Under the pieces are notes generated by a model, which worked only from the letters and a program-made list of their open reading frames with translations, was not told where the DNA came from and made no database searches. The position numbers and the translations under genes were made by a program. 41,038 nucleotides of DNA from NCBI GenBank assembly GCA_903862935.1, contig CAIOZY010000049.1:1-41038 (forward strand), written 5' to 3'. This stretch comes from an uncultured Opitutaceae bacterium. Its GTDB lineage: Bacteria > Verrucomicrobiota > Verrucomicrobiia > Opitutales > Opitutaceae. Positions 23,940 to 30,525 of this stretch are shown here, one piece after another. Numbering within the stretch: position 1 is the first letter of the stretch; every line of letters begins with the position of its first letter.

Positions 23940-25765
23940 TTCCCGTGAGGGGGCGTGGAGAGCAACCGAGAGCAAGGCAGGTAGCCCGCATCGAAAGAGA
24001 ACCCCGTCTAATGAGCCTCGAAAACCCTCAAATCGTGGAGCCGAGCTGCTTGAAACCAAGCGAAGGCTGTCAGGGCTGGGCCATGGTAAACCCTGTGGAA
24101 AACGGGAGAGACCTAAACGACGGCTTGTCCAGTCATCGCCACGACGTGGTCTGCGGGGGCGGGATGCCTGATAAGGTTGGGGTGTTAACGGAGGAGATCT
24201 GTCCGGGTGGGCGGCGACGCTCAACGACGGGTGCGAGCGGCAAAACCGTGAGTCCCGTTCGGCTCGAACAGAAGTCGGAGCGGCCCATAGTAGGGAAGAA
24301 GCGGCTAACCACCGTGGACCGAAGGGGCCGCGCTTAGTCAACGCGAACCGCGAAGCAAGGGACCGGTGATGATTCCCCCCTGGGAAGTACCCACACCAAA
24401 CAAGGTTCAGGCGCTTCAACGGACGCTTAACCGCAAGGCGAAGGGAGATCCTCGCTGGCGGGCATGGACCCTGTGGGGTGATCTGTGCCGCCGGGATGTG
24501 CTGGAAACGGCGCTGACGGCGGTTCTGACCAACGCGGGTGCGGCTGGCGTGGATCGGGTCACAACGGAAACGGCGAAAGCCGATTTGGTGGCCTTCCTCG
24601 ACGGTCTGCAAACTGAGTTGAAGGCTCGGAGCTATCGGCCCAGTCCGGTGCTGCGGGTCTGGATTCCCAAAGCTGACGGGAGACTGCGGCCATTGGGAAT
24701 CCCGACGGTGAAAGATCGTGTAGTGCAAACGGCGCTGGTGATCCTGCTTGGGCCGATCTTCGAAGCGGACTTTAGCGAGTACAGCTTCGGATACCGACCT
24801 GGACGCAGTGCGCATCAGGCGCTTGATGCGATCAAGGAAGCAATCTGGCAGGGTAAGACTGAAGTCGTGGACGCTGATCTCAGCGGCTACTTCGACACGA
24901 TTCCCCATGCTGAATTGCTCCGGCTGGTGGCCCGGCGCGTGAGTGACGGAGCCATCCTTCGGCTGGTAAAACTCTTCCTGAAAGCTCCGATCGTAGAGGA
25001 GAAAGAAGGCAAGAGAGCAGTCTGGCCGAATCAAAGCGGCACGCCGCAAGGGGGCGTGATCTCGCCCCTGTTGGCCAACCTGTATCTCAACCGGTTGGAC
25101 CATCAAGTGAATGATAATCCTGGACTGAATGCCCGCATGGTGCGCTACGCTGATGACCTCGTGCTGCTGTGCCGGCCCGGAAATGGGTCGGAATACTATC
25201 AGCGGCTCAAGGCCTATCTGGAACGACATGGACTTGCGCTCAACGAAGCGAAAAGTCGGTTGGTCGACGTGCACCAGGAGAGCGTTCGGTTCCTTGGGTT
25301 TGACGTTCGCTGGCGGCACAGTCGCTTCTCGGGCCGGGGATATGTTCATGTCGAACCCAGTCGGAAGGCTCAACAGCGGCTGCGAGACGTCGTGCGCCAG
25401 GAACTCAATCACTGGACACGCTGGCGCAGTTGCACGGAAACCGTCCGGCGGGTCAATCGCATCGTTCAGGGTTGGTCGAATTACTATCACTACGGGAACT
25501 GCGCGAAGGTTTTCTACCGCCATCAAGACTGGCTGCGGGAACGTTTTCGCACCTGGCTGTGGTCGAAGTATGATCGGAACCTGGGCCGCTACAGCTTCTT
25601 CACCCGAGAACGTCTGCATGGACAGTATCACCTCTGGGCCTTGCCCCGAACCGCGAAATGGACCCGATAGCCAATGCGGCGAATGACTTCGGAGAGCCGG
25701 ATGCGGGAAATCCGCCTGTCCGGTTCGATGAGGGGAGGTGCCTTCAATGGCGCTTCCTACTCTAC
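23940..25765 (+). mobile_element. Group II intron with its reverse transcriptase
   Basis: The structured RNA occupies the 5' part (about 23940-24365, domains I-IV) and encloses the maturase gene. Domain V is recognisable at 25694-25726 (GAGCCGGATGCGGGAA ... CCGGTTC), followed by a domain VI hairpin at about 25729-25765. Its stem pairs GGAGGTGCC with GGCGCTTCC, and it ends CCTACTCTAC. The 3' boundary at about 25765 is fairly secure. The 5' boundary is approximate: a GTGAG at 23946 resembles the GUGYG start, but I cannot verify it. Both RNA ends and an intact ORF suggest the intron could be functional. Confidence 0.75.
24369..25670 (+). CDS. ltrA: Group II intron reverse transcriptase/maturase
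   Basis: This protein of about 433 residues starts at the ATG at 24369, which directly follows an in-frame GTG. It has the reverse-transcriptase blocks in order: RVWIPKADGRLRPLGIPTVKDRVVQ, YSFGYRPGRSAHQAL, VVDADLSGYFDTIPH, GTPQGGVISPLLANLYL, and the catalytic YADD (ARMVRYADDLVLL). A maturase (X) domain follows with LNEAKSRLVDVHQESVRFLGF and GWSNYYHYGNC. There is no C-terminal HNH endonuclease, as in class C-like and related lineages. The protein should help splice the intron RNA and copy it into DNA. A long minus-strand frame over the same region is antisense and not coding. Confidence 0.93.
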   Translation: MIPPWEVPTPNKVQALQRTLNRKAKGDPRWRAWTLWGDLCRRDVLETALTAVLTNAGAAGVDRVTTETAKADLVAFLDGLQTELKARSYRPSPVLRVWIPKADGRLRPLGIPTVKDRVVQTALVILLGPIFEADFSEYSFGYRPGRSAHQALDAIKEAIWQGKTEVVDADLSGYFDTIPHAELLRLVARRVSDGAILRLVKLFLKAPIVEEKEGKRAVWPNQSGTPQGGVISPLLANLYLNRLDHQVNDNPGLNARMVRYADDLVLLCRPGNGSEYYQRLKAYLERHGLALNEAKSRLVDVHQESVRFLGFDVRWRHSRFSGRGYVHVEPSRKAQQRLRDVVRQELNHWTRWRSCTETVRRVNRIVQGWSNYYHYGNCAKVFYRHQDWLRERFRTWLWSKYDRNLGRYSFFTRERLHGQYHLWALPRTAKWTR

Positions 25766-25835
25766 AACCGGTTGATTGAGGCAGCACTTGCCATGAAGGT
25801 TAGAAATCGAAAGATCTCGCGTCGGGAACGCCGCT

Positions 25836-26111
25836 ATGGCCGAGCATCAAACCGACCTGAGATTGGACGTAGGCTACGAGCCCGCCCCTGCGGTGGGATC
25901 GGAGTTGCGCGACGAGATCGCAGCGGCCTGGGGATTGCCGCTGGGTCAGCGGGTAGAGGTGAGTTTGCAGAACGAGCGCTGCACGCTGCGTGGGATCCTG
26001 GAATTGCAGAGTGCGCCGGACTATCCCTGGGACGGACGGCAAGCGCTGAAACTGGCGGTCGCGGGATTCGTCTTCAGCAGCCGGGAAATGGAACGCTGGA
26101 CGGTGCTTTAG
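25836..26111 (+). CDS. Small hypothetical protein
   Basis: This 91-residue protein is not recognised. It starts at an ATG at 25836 and has a regular soluble composition: AAWGLPLGQRVEVSLQNERCTLRGILELQSAPDYPWDGRQALKLAVAGFVFSSREMERW. The acidic N-terminus and central strands suggest a small beta-rich fold. Similar short proteins occur in Verrucomicrobia by my recollection, but I cannot name a family. The gene lies between the 3' end of the group II intron and an IS5-type transposase that begins eight bases after its stop, so it may have been separated from its original neighbours. Confidence 0.5.
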   Translation: MAEHQTDLRLDVGYEPAPAVGSELRDEIAAAWGLPLGQRVEVSLQNERCTLRGILELQSAPDYPWDGRQALKLAVAGFVFSSREMERWTVL

Positions 26112-26118
26112 GAGCGGC

Positions 26119-26778
26119 TCAAAGCTCGTGGTTGAGCCAGTCGAGCACGGCGGCAAAGCAAACGAAGCCGTGAAATGTGACCGCAAGTTTTTCGTAACGG
26201 GTCGCGATGCGGCGGTGGCGCTTGATCCGGCTGAAGAAGTTCTCGACCACATGGCGGTGCCGGTACAATCGGCGACTGAAGTAGATCGGCGTGCGCCGCC
26301 GACGGCGGGGCGGGATGCAGGTAAAGGCGCCCGAACTGGCGAGGTGCCGGCGAAACTCGTTCGCATCAAAGCCCCGGTCCGCGACCGCCCAACTTCCCTC
26401 CAAATGCGCCTGGATCGGCGCACAAGCACGAAGATCATGCTGCTGGCCTGGCGCAAGATTGAGGCCAATGGCCCGCCCGATCCCGTCGACCACGGCGGCG
26501 AGCTTGGTATTGAGGCCGCCCTTGGTGCGTCCCATCGCCTGCGTCGTCTGGCCGCCAATCGTGTTCGCGGCGTCGCGGTGCACTTTGATGTGCGAGCAGT
26601 CGATACACCGGATAGCTCCGACTGCATCTCGGCTGATCGCCTCGAGCATCCGGGGCCAAAGGCCCGACGCGCACCAGCGACGGAATCGCGTATAAACCGA
26701 ACTCCAGGGCCCGAAGCAGGCTGGCAGATCACGCCACGGGACTCCAGTTCGCAGGGCATACCAGATGGCAGTGACCAT
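26119..26778 (-). CDS. IS5-family transposase, N-terminus out of frame
   Basis: The 219-residue frame has the IS5 DDE core: WYALRTGVPWRDLPACFGPWSSVYTRFRRW, then CIDCSHIKVHRDA (first D), AVADRGFDANEF (second D) and VVENFFSRIKRHRRIATRYEK (E). The natural N-terminus lies upstream in another frame. An ATG at about 26916 opens a frame reading HRLELLDPLWLRL, which resembles IS5 starts, but it stops after a run of seven A residues on the minus strand (T run at 26864-26870). IS5 relatives of the IS427 group use programmed frameshifting at A runs. The frame joined by a -1 slip is not the transposase frame here, so I think this copy is mutated. The catalytic core itself looks intact. Confidence 0.8.
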   Translation of the reverse strand: MVTAIWYALRTGVPWRDLPACFGPWSSVYTRFRRWCASGLWPRMLEAISRDAVGAIRCIDCSHIKVHRDAANTIGGQTTQAMGRTKGGLNTKLAAVVDGIGRAIGLNLAPGQQHDLRACAPIQAHLEGSWAVADRGFDANEFRRHLASSGAFTCIPPRRRRRTPIYFSRRLYRHRHVVENFFSRIKRHRRIATRYEKLAVTFHGFVCFAAVLDWLNHEL

Positions 26779-27074
26779 AAGCCGATCGTCCTTCGGAGGC
26801 CGGCCGCCACGGTTACGAGTATACCCGCCTGCCAGGCGCGAGTTTTGCGCCTCGTTATCTTAATTTTTTTAGCCGGAGCCAAAGTGGATCCAGCAGTTCC
26901 AACCGATGCGTAAGTATCATGGGTCATCCTATGAAACTCGTTCTACTTACATGTTCCATGAGGTTTGAAGACATTCCCTAAAGAAAAACTACGATAACTC
27001 AGGCGATAATTTGCGGTGGTCTCTCGCTGCACCAACCCGCTGACCGCCGGGGCAGCAGCATCTACTATGCCATT

Positions 27075-27112
27075 AAATAGGAGAGAATGGGGCATCCATT
27101 CTCTCCCTATTT
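27075..27112. promoter_or_regulatory. Long inverted repeat upstream of the mobilisation operon
   Basis: Sixteen bases at 27075-27090 (AAATAGGAGAGAATGG) pair with 27096-27112 around a five-base loop (GGCAT), with a single G bulge in the right arm. It ends 30 bases before the start of the 27143 gene. It could be an operator for one of the small operon proteins, a site bound as a dimer, or a terminator for transcription entering from the left. No T run follows, so a terminator is less likely. Confidence 0.6.
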
Positions 27113-27142
27113 CGGCACCGCTGATCGCGCTATCCTGAGCGC

Positions 27143-27613
27143 ATGAAAGACACGCGCATGGCGAAAACAAATTCCAATCTCAATCCTTCCTCCGACCCCG
27201 CACGGCTCGGCGTAGCGGAGCCCGATTTTTCGGGTTTTGATTCCGCCGCCGATATCGTTCGTGATGCGGCGAAGTGGGGTCTGCTCTATGATCTCCGGAA
27301 TCTGCTTTGCGGGAACTGCAAGAAAGACGATGGCGACAAGTTTCGGATCGCGCGCGACATCGGGTACGAGCTTGCCGGGGCGAAGAACCGCGATTTTGCC
27401 GTCGATCTGTTCATCCACGTAACCGGGATCGCGGAATTCGGGCCGGCCAGTCTGAGGGAATACGGGCGCAAGCACGGCTGCACTCACGAATGGTTCCGCC
27501 GGGAAGCGGAAAAAATGAGAAAACGGCTCGATTTGCCCCATCTGCCCTCACAGCGGCCTGAAGAGGTTCGGGCTGTGTATCGCCTGGTCAACCGACGCAA
27601 CGATGCTCCCTGA
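27143..27613 (+). CDS. Small protein of the mobilisation operon, unknown function
   Basis: This 156-residue protein begins MKDTRMAKTNSNLNPSSDP. A second ATG at 27158 is also possible. It contains a LLYDLRNLLCGNCKKDDGDKFRIARDIGYELAG segment and is helical, basic near the end and without membrane segments. I do not recognise a family. It overlaps the next gene by 11 bases, which implies coupled translation. It is the first gene of a four-gene run that ends with a ParA-like ATPase and a one-TM protein. A role in DNA binding or control of the operon is possible but not shown. Confidence 0.6.
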   Translation: MKDTRMAKTNSNLNPSSDPARLGVAEPDFSGFDSAADIVRDAAKWGLLYDLRNLLCGNCKKDDGDKFRIARDIGYELAGAKNRDFAVDLFIHVTGIAEFGPASLREYGRKHGCTHEWFRREAEKMRKRLDLPHLPSQRPEEVRAVYRLVNRRNDAP

Positions 27614-28295
27614 ACTCGACAACCTTTTGTCGGCATTGCCGCGGGAGCACATCGAGGAGGCTTCGCGACTCGGGCTGGTGCTCAAACCGGGCTTGAACCT
27701 CTATAATTGGTCGAAGCTCGTGGCGCATCTTGTCCAGATGACCGGCCGCGCCAGCCGAAATCGGGATACATTGACCGCCTGGCTCGGGGACTTGCTGGCG
27801 TTCGGCGGCGGCAGGTATCGCGGCCAAATCGCCGAGTATGCGAAGGCGGCAGGGCTCGACCCGGGGACGCTGCGCGCGGCAAAGCTCGTTTGCTCGCGGA
27901 TTCCTCTGTTGAGTCGTCACAACACTTTGTCCTGGTCGCATCACTGCGAGGTAGGAAAGGCGTTCAAGGTGCCGGCTGAGATCGAATCCTGGCTAAGCCT
28001 CGCTGAGCGGGAGGGTTTATCTGTCCGCGAATTGCGAAAACGCATCCGGCAGCACCTTGCCGGCCCGACTGCGCCCGATAGCGGCCCAGCGGCAGCCGGC
28101 GTGGTAGCTCCGTTCGCGCTATTGAGAGAACTGCGGGCGGTGGGTCGATTTGTGCAGAATCACTCCGAGGTCTGGCAGGAGTGGTCGCCGACTACGTGCG
28201 AACTGGCGCTTTCGGAGATGCAACCGATTGCAGATTTCCTTAAGGAGATGAAGGCCCGCACGGCTGGCCGGCCGAGCCTGCCGATGGCCGGTTGA
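27603..28295 (+). CDS. Mobilisation-operon protein, probable DNA-binding
   Basis: This 230-residue protein starts inside the end of the previous gene. It has ALPREHIEEASRLGLVLKPGLNLYNWSKLVAHLVQ, then LLSRHNTLSWSHHCEVGKAF and WLSLAEREGLSVRELRKRIRQHL. The last two segments resemble the helical LSWSH and S-V-R-E-L-R patterns of ParB-like or KorB-type plasmid proteins. I cannot identify a full ParB domain (no GxRRxxA motif). It may act together with the ParA-like ATPase two genes on, with an intergenic gap of about 60 bases. Function beyond that is inference. Confidence 0.65.
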   Translation: MLPELDNLLSALPREHIEEASRLGLVLKPGLNLYNWSKLVAHLVQMTGRASRNRDTLTAWLGDLLAFGGGRYRGQIAEYAKAAGLDPGTLRAAKLVCSRIPLLSRHNTLSWSHHCEVGKAFKVPAEIESWLSLAEREGLSVRELRKRIRQHLAGPTAPDSGPAAAGVVAPFALLRELRAVGRFVQNHSEVWQEWSPTTCELALSEMQPIADFLKEMKARTAGRPSLPMAG

Positions 28296-28356
28296 CACCG
28301 CTCCTATGGCAATGAGGTGCAATACCTCGCAACCATTAACCAAAGGATCACCACCC

Positions 28357-29181
28357 ATGAAAATCTCCATCCATCATCGTCTCATAGTCTCCCTGCAAGC
28401 CCGCGGAAACGTGGGCAAAAGCACAGCACTCGGCGCCCTCGGGGGTTGGCTCGAACAGCACGCCGTCGAATGGCGCGGCTTCGATCTCGACCCCGATCAC
28501 CAAAGTTTTGCCCGCTTGTTCCCTGAAATGGTTACGTTGACACCGCTTGGCGATGAACCGGAGGGCGATTGGATCAAGCTGCTTCGAACATGCGCGAGCC
28601 AGCCGGTCACGCTCGTCGATCCCCGCGCGCATCTGAGCGGAGTGCTCATTCGTGGTTTCGAGATGATCCGGTTTCCCGAATCGTTTGGCTCAACCGGGGG
28701 TCGGGTGACTGTTCTCCTGTTTCCGGCGGACGACCTGGAAGTCATGACCGACTTGGACGAGACGGTCAGCCAGCTCGGCGGCGCCGTGGACTATGTTGTT
28801 GTCAAGAATCGGGCGCGAGCGCCGCGAACGCGGATGTTCGACGGATCGGAACTTGAGGCCGAACTGCAATCTCTGGGCGCCGAAGTGCTGGAAATCCCCG
28901 CCCTCCTTTCCTTGGCCCGCAACCACCTCGCGGCGCTCGAAGCCGACTTGGGCCGGGGAGTCTCCCATGTCGAGGCCGTCGTGAACGGCGACCTGGCGCT
29001 CGATCCGCTCGTCCGCATGGTCATTGAGGATTGGACGAAGGTGCTTTTTCGGCGATTCGACCGGATTGCGGCAAAGCTTTTGCCAACGGATCTAGCCGGC
29101 GGAATAGGCCCGGAGCCGATGGCACCGGCAACAAGCATACCCATCCGCCGCGGTGCCAAGATCAACCGGAGCAATCTTTGA
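28357..29181 (+). CDS. ParA/MinD-like ATPase (TraL-like) of the mobilisation module
   Basis: From the ATG at 28357, preceded by AAAGGATCACC, this 274-residue protein reads SLQARGNVGKSTALGALGGWL, a P-loop of the ParA/SIMIBI class in which the usual KGGVGKS is changed to RGNVGKS, so the signature lysine of deviant Walker A is not kept at the standard site. TLVDPRAHLSG looks like the second Walker motif. Proteins of this type in plasmid mobilisation regions (TraL-like) position the relaxosome or stabilise the element. The stop abuts the next start (TGAATG). A longer frame from 28306 exists but lacks the ribosome-binding site. ATPase activity is likely but not certain given the changed motif. Confidence 0.8.
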   Translation: MKISIHHRLIVSLQARGNVGKSTALGALGGWLEQHAVEWRGFDLDPDHQSFARLFPEMVTLTPLGDEPEGDWIKLLRTCASQPVTLVDPRAHLSGVLIRGFEMIRFPESFGSTGGRVTVLLFPADDLEVMTDLDETVSQLGGAVDYVVVKNRARAPRTRMFDGSELEAELQSLGAEVLEIPALLSLARNHLAALEADLGRGVSHVEAVVNGDLALDPLVRMVIEDWTKVLFRRFDRIAAKLLPTDLAGGIGPEPMAPATSIPIRRGAKINRSNL

Positions 29182-29871
29182 ATGCCAGCGAGCAATCCAG
29201 AATCCTATTTGGAGCAGTGCATCGCCGCACTCCCGCCCGAAAAGCGGGAGGCCGCGCGCCGGGCCTTCGCGGACATTTCCGAGATCGGCGATGATTCGTA
29301 TTTGAGCAAGCTGTTGGCCGTCTTTGAGGCGAATAACGCCTATGCGAAAAGAATTCCCAAGGAACTGACTGAGGCCGGCGGCAAGCTCGTCCGCGAGATG
29401 ACGGAACTCGCGAGCAAAGCGGTCCTGGACCAGGATCAGGCCGAGGCCCGCCGAGACGCATGTTTGAGGAAATTCTTCGCCGAGCAAATCTCGGCCCTTG
29501 GCCAGTCGCTGGGGATTGAGAAGATCGCGGCAGAGATTAAGCGCCAGGGCGCGGTTTTGAATCGCTTGGAACGGCCGCTGGCTGAGGAGAAGGAGGAAAG
29601 CGGCGCAGTCACCTCTTTCCTCATGGCACTCGCGTTCGTGGCGGGCGCCGCCCTGACAGGCTGGGCCTTATGGGATGCCTGCCAGGATGGGCGGCAGGCG
29701 AAGTCCTTTGTTGACCGGCTCGCCGATGCCGGGATCCGGATGCAGATCGAGAAAATAGGGACCGGCAACCGGCTCGTAGTTGCCGGCCCGGTTTTAAAGG
29801 GCGGCGCATGGCGGAAGGGCGACGATGGAATGCTCAACGGAGTCGAGATTGATTTTAGCGAACCGAAGTGA
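29182..29871 (+). CDS. One-transmembrane protein of the mobilisation module
   Basis: This 229-residue protein starts directly at the stop of the ATPase gene. An acidic helical N-terminal part (LEQCIAALPPEKREAARRAFADI) is followed by coiled-coil-like helices to about residue 140. One hydrophobic helix follows at about 145-166 (FLMALAFVAGAALTGWALW), then a C-terminal domain of about 60 residues (RLADAGIRMQIEKIGTGNRLVVAGP). The arrangement resembles TraM/TraK-type membrane proteins encoded beside relaxases in mobilisable elements, but I see no specific family motif. It may couple the ParA-like ATPase or the relaxosome to the membrane. Its last bases are 12 from the end of the opposite-strand HTH gene. 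Confidence 0.7.
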   Translation: MPASNPESYLEQCIAALPPEKREAARRAFADISEIGDDSYLSKLLAVFEANNAYAKRIPKELTEAGGKLVREMTELASKAVLDQDQAEARRDACLRKFFAEQISALGQSLGIEKIAAEIKRQGAVLNRLERPLAEEKEESGAVTSFLMALAFVAGAALTGWALWDACQDGRQAKSFVDRLADAGIRMQIEKIGTGNRLVVAGPVLKGGAWRKGDDGMLNGVEIDFSEPK

Positions 29872-29882
29872 ATTCGGACGCC

Positions 29883-30185
29883 TCACACATCCAGATGAAA
29901 TCGCCGCCTGCGTGGAGCCAAACTTGGCTCGCCCGGCTCCGGCTCTCGGGACATGGGCAACGGCTCTTTTGGGGGCCGTCGAGCCCGGACTCTGACAAAG
30001 TCGTTGATCGTGCTCGACCCGGTCGCCACGCCAAACCGCTCTCGGAGGGCTACAGCGATCTGTCGGTACGTCCAGCGCCGCTGGCGGAGCCCGCGGATCA
30101 GGTCCGCATATGGCTCAAGCTTGCTTTGGGCCGGCCGGTTATCGGCCTTTGTGAGAAAATCTGTAATCTGGTCATCGAGGTTCAT
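29883..30185 (-). CDS. Small HTH protein, divergent from the relaxase gene
   Basis: This 100-residue protein reads KLEPYADLIRGLRQRRWTYRQIAVALRERFGVATGSSTINDFVRVRAR, a helix-turn-helix of the kind found in small proteins beside relaxase genes in many plasmids and islands. The C-terminal 30 residues are Pro- and Arg-rich. It is transcribed away from the relaxase, and the region between the two starts holds a phased array of TCCGG/CCGGA sites at 30208-30337. The simplest model is that this protein binds that array, repressing its own and the relaxase gene or helping form the relaxosome. It reads as a genuine gene from ATG at 30185 and is not a shadow of the opposite strand. Confidence 0.75.
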   Translation of the reverse strand: MNLDDQITDFLTKADNRPAQSKLEPYADLIRGLRQRRWTYRQIAVALRERFGVATGSSTINDFVRVRARRPPKEPLPMSREPEPGEPSLAPRRRRFHLDV

Positions 30186-30207
30186 GTCCGTGTCGCGGCG
30201 TCAACCG

Positions 30208-30337
30208 TCCGGCATTGTCCGGGCCTGTCCGGCAAATATCCGGGGATTTCCGGGGGTGTCCGGTGTGCGACTGTTCCAGGGGCCGGATGGGCCCGGACAA
30301 GCCCGGACAGCGTTCGGCTCTGTCCGGGCTTGTCCGG
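30208..30337. promoter_or_regulatory. Phased TCCGG/CCGGA array with a perfect 18-bp hairpin; candidate oriT/operator
   Basis: TCCGG starts at 30208, 30218, 30228, 30239, 30249 and 30259, spaced one helical turn apart. CCGGA starts at 30283, 30293 and 30303, and TCCGG again at 30323 and 30333. The second group forms a perfect 18-bp inverted repeat, arms 30293-30310 and 30320-30337, with a nine-base loop. The array lies between the divergent HTH gene and the MobF relaxase gene. Origins of transfer and relaxase-gene operators have this kind of layout. The nic site is not identifiable by eye. Confidence 0.65.
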
Positions 30338-30525
30338 CGGTGCGAAATCGCCGCACGACATATTGCGTCTCGCATCATAACATTGAATACTGCCAAAATT
30401 GGCGATGTAACTCCGAAGGCTCGTGAGCGGAAGGCGCCGTATGGCGCGGTATCGGGAACAGCGGCTATCACTCCGCCTCGGTCTAGAAATGCCTGAGCCG
30501 CATTGTTGACGATGTGCCAAACAGC

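Noticed and set aside
23901-25787. Minus-strand open frame of 628 residues
   Set aside because: It is antisense to the group II intron and its reverse transcriptase, is rich in Pro, Arg and Ser, and has no family motif.
30208-30340. CRISPR array
   Set aside because: The repeats are five to eight bases, helically spaced and partly inverted, with no spacer-sized intervals and no cas genes.
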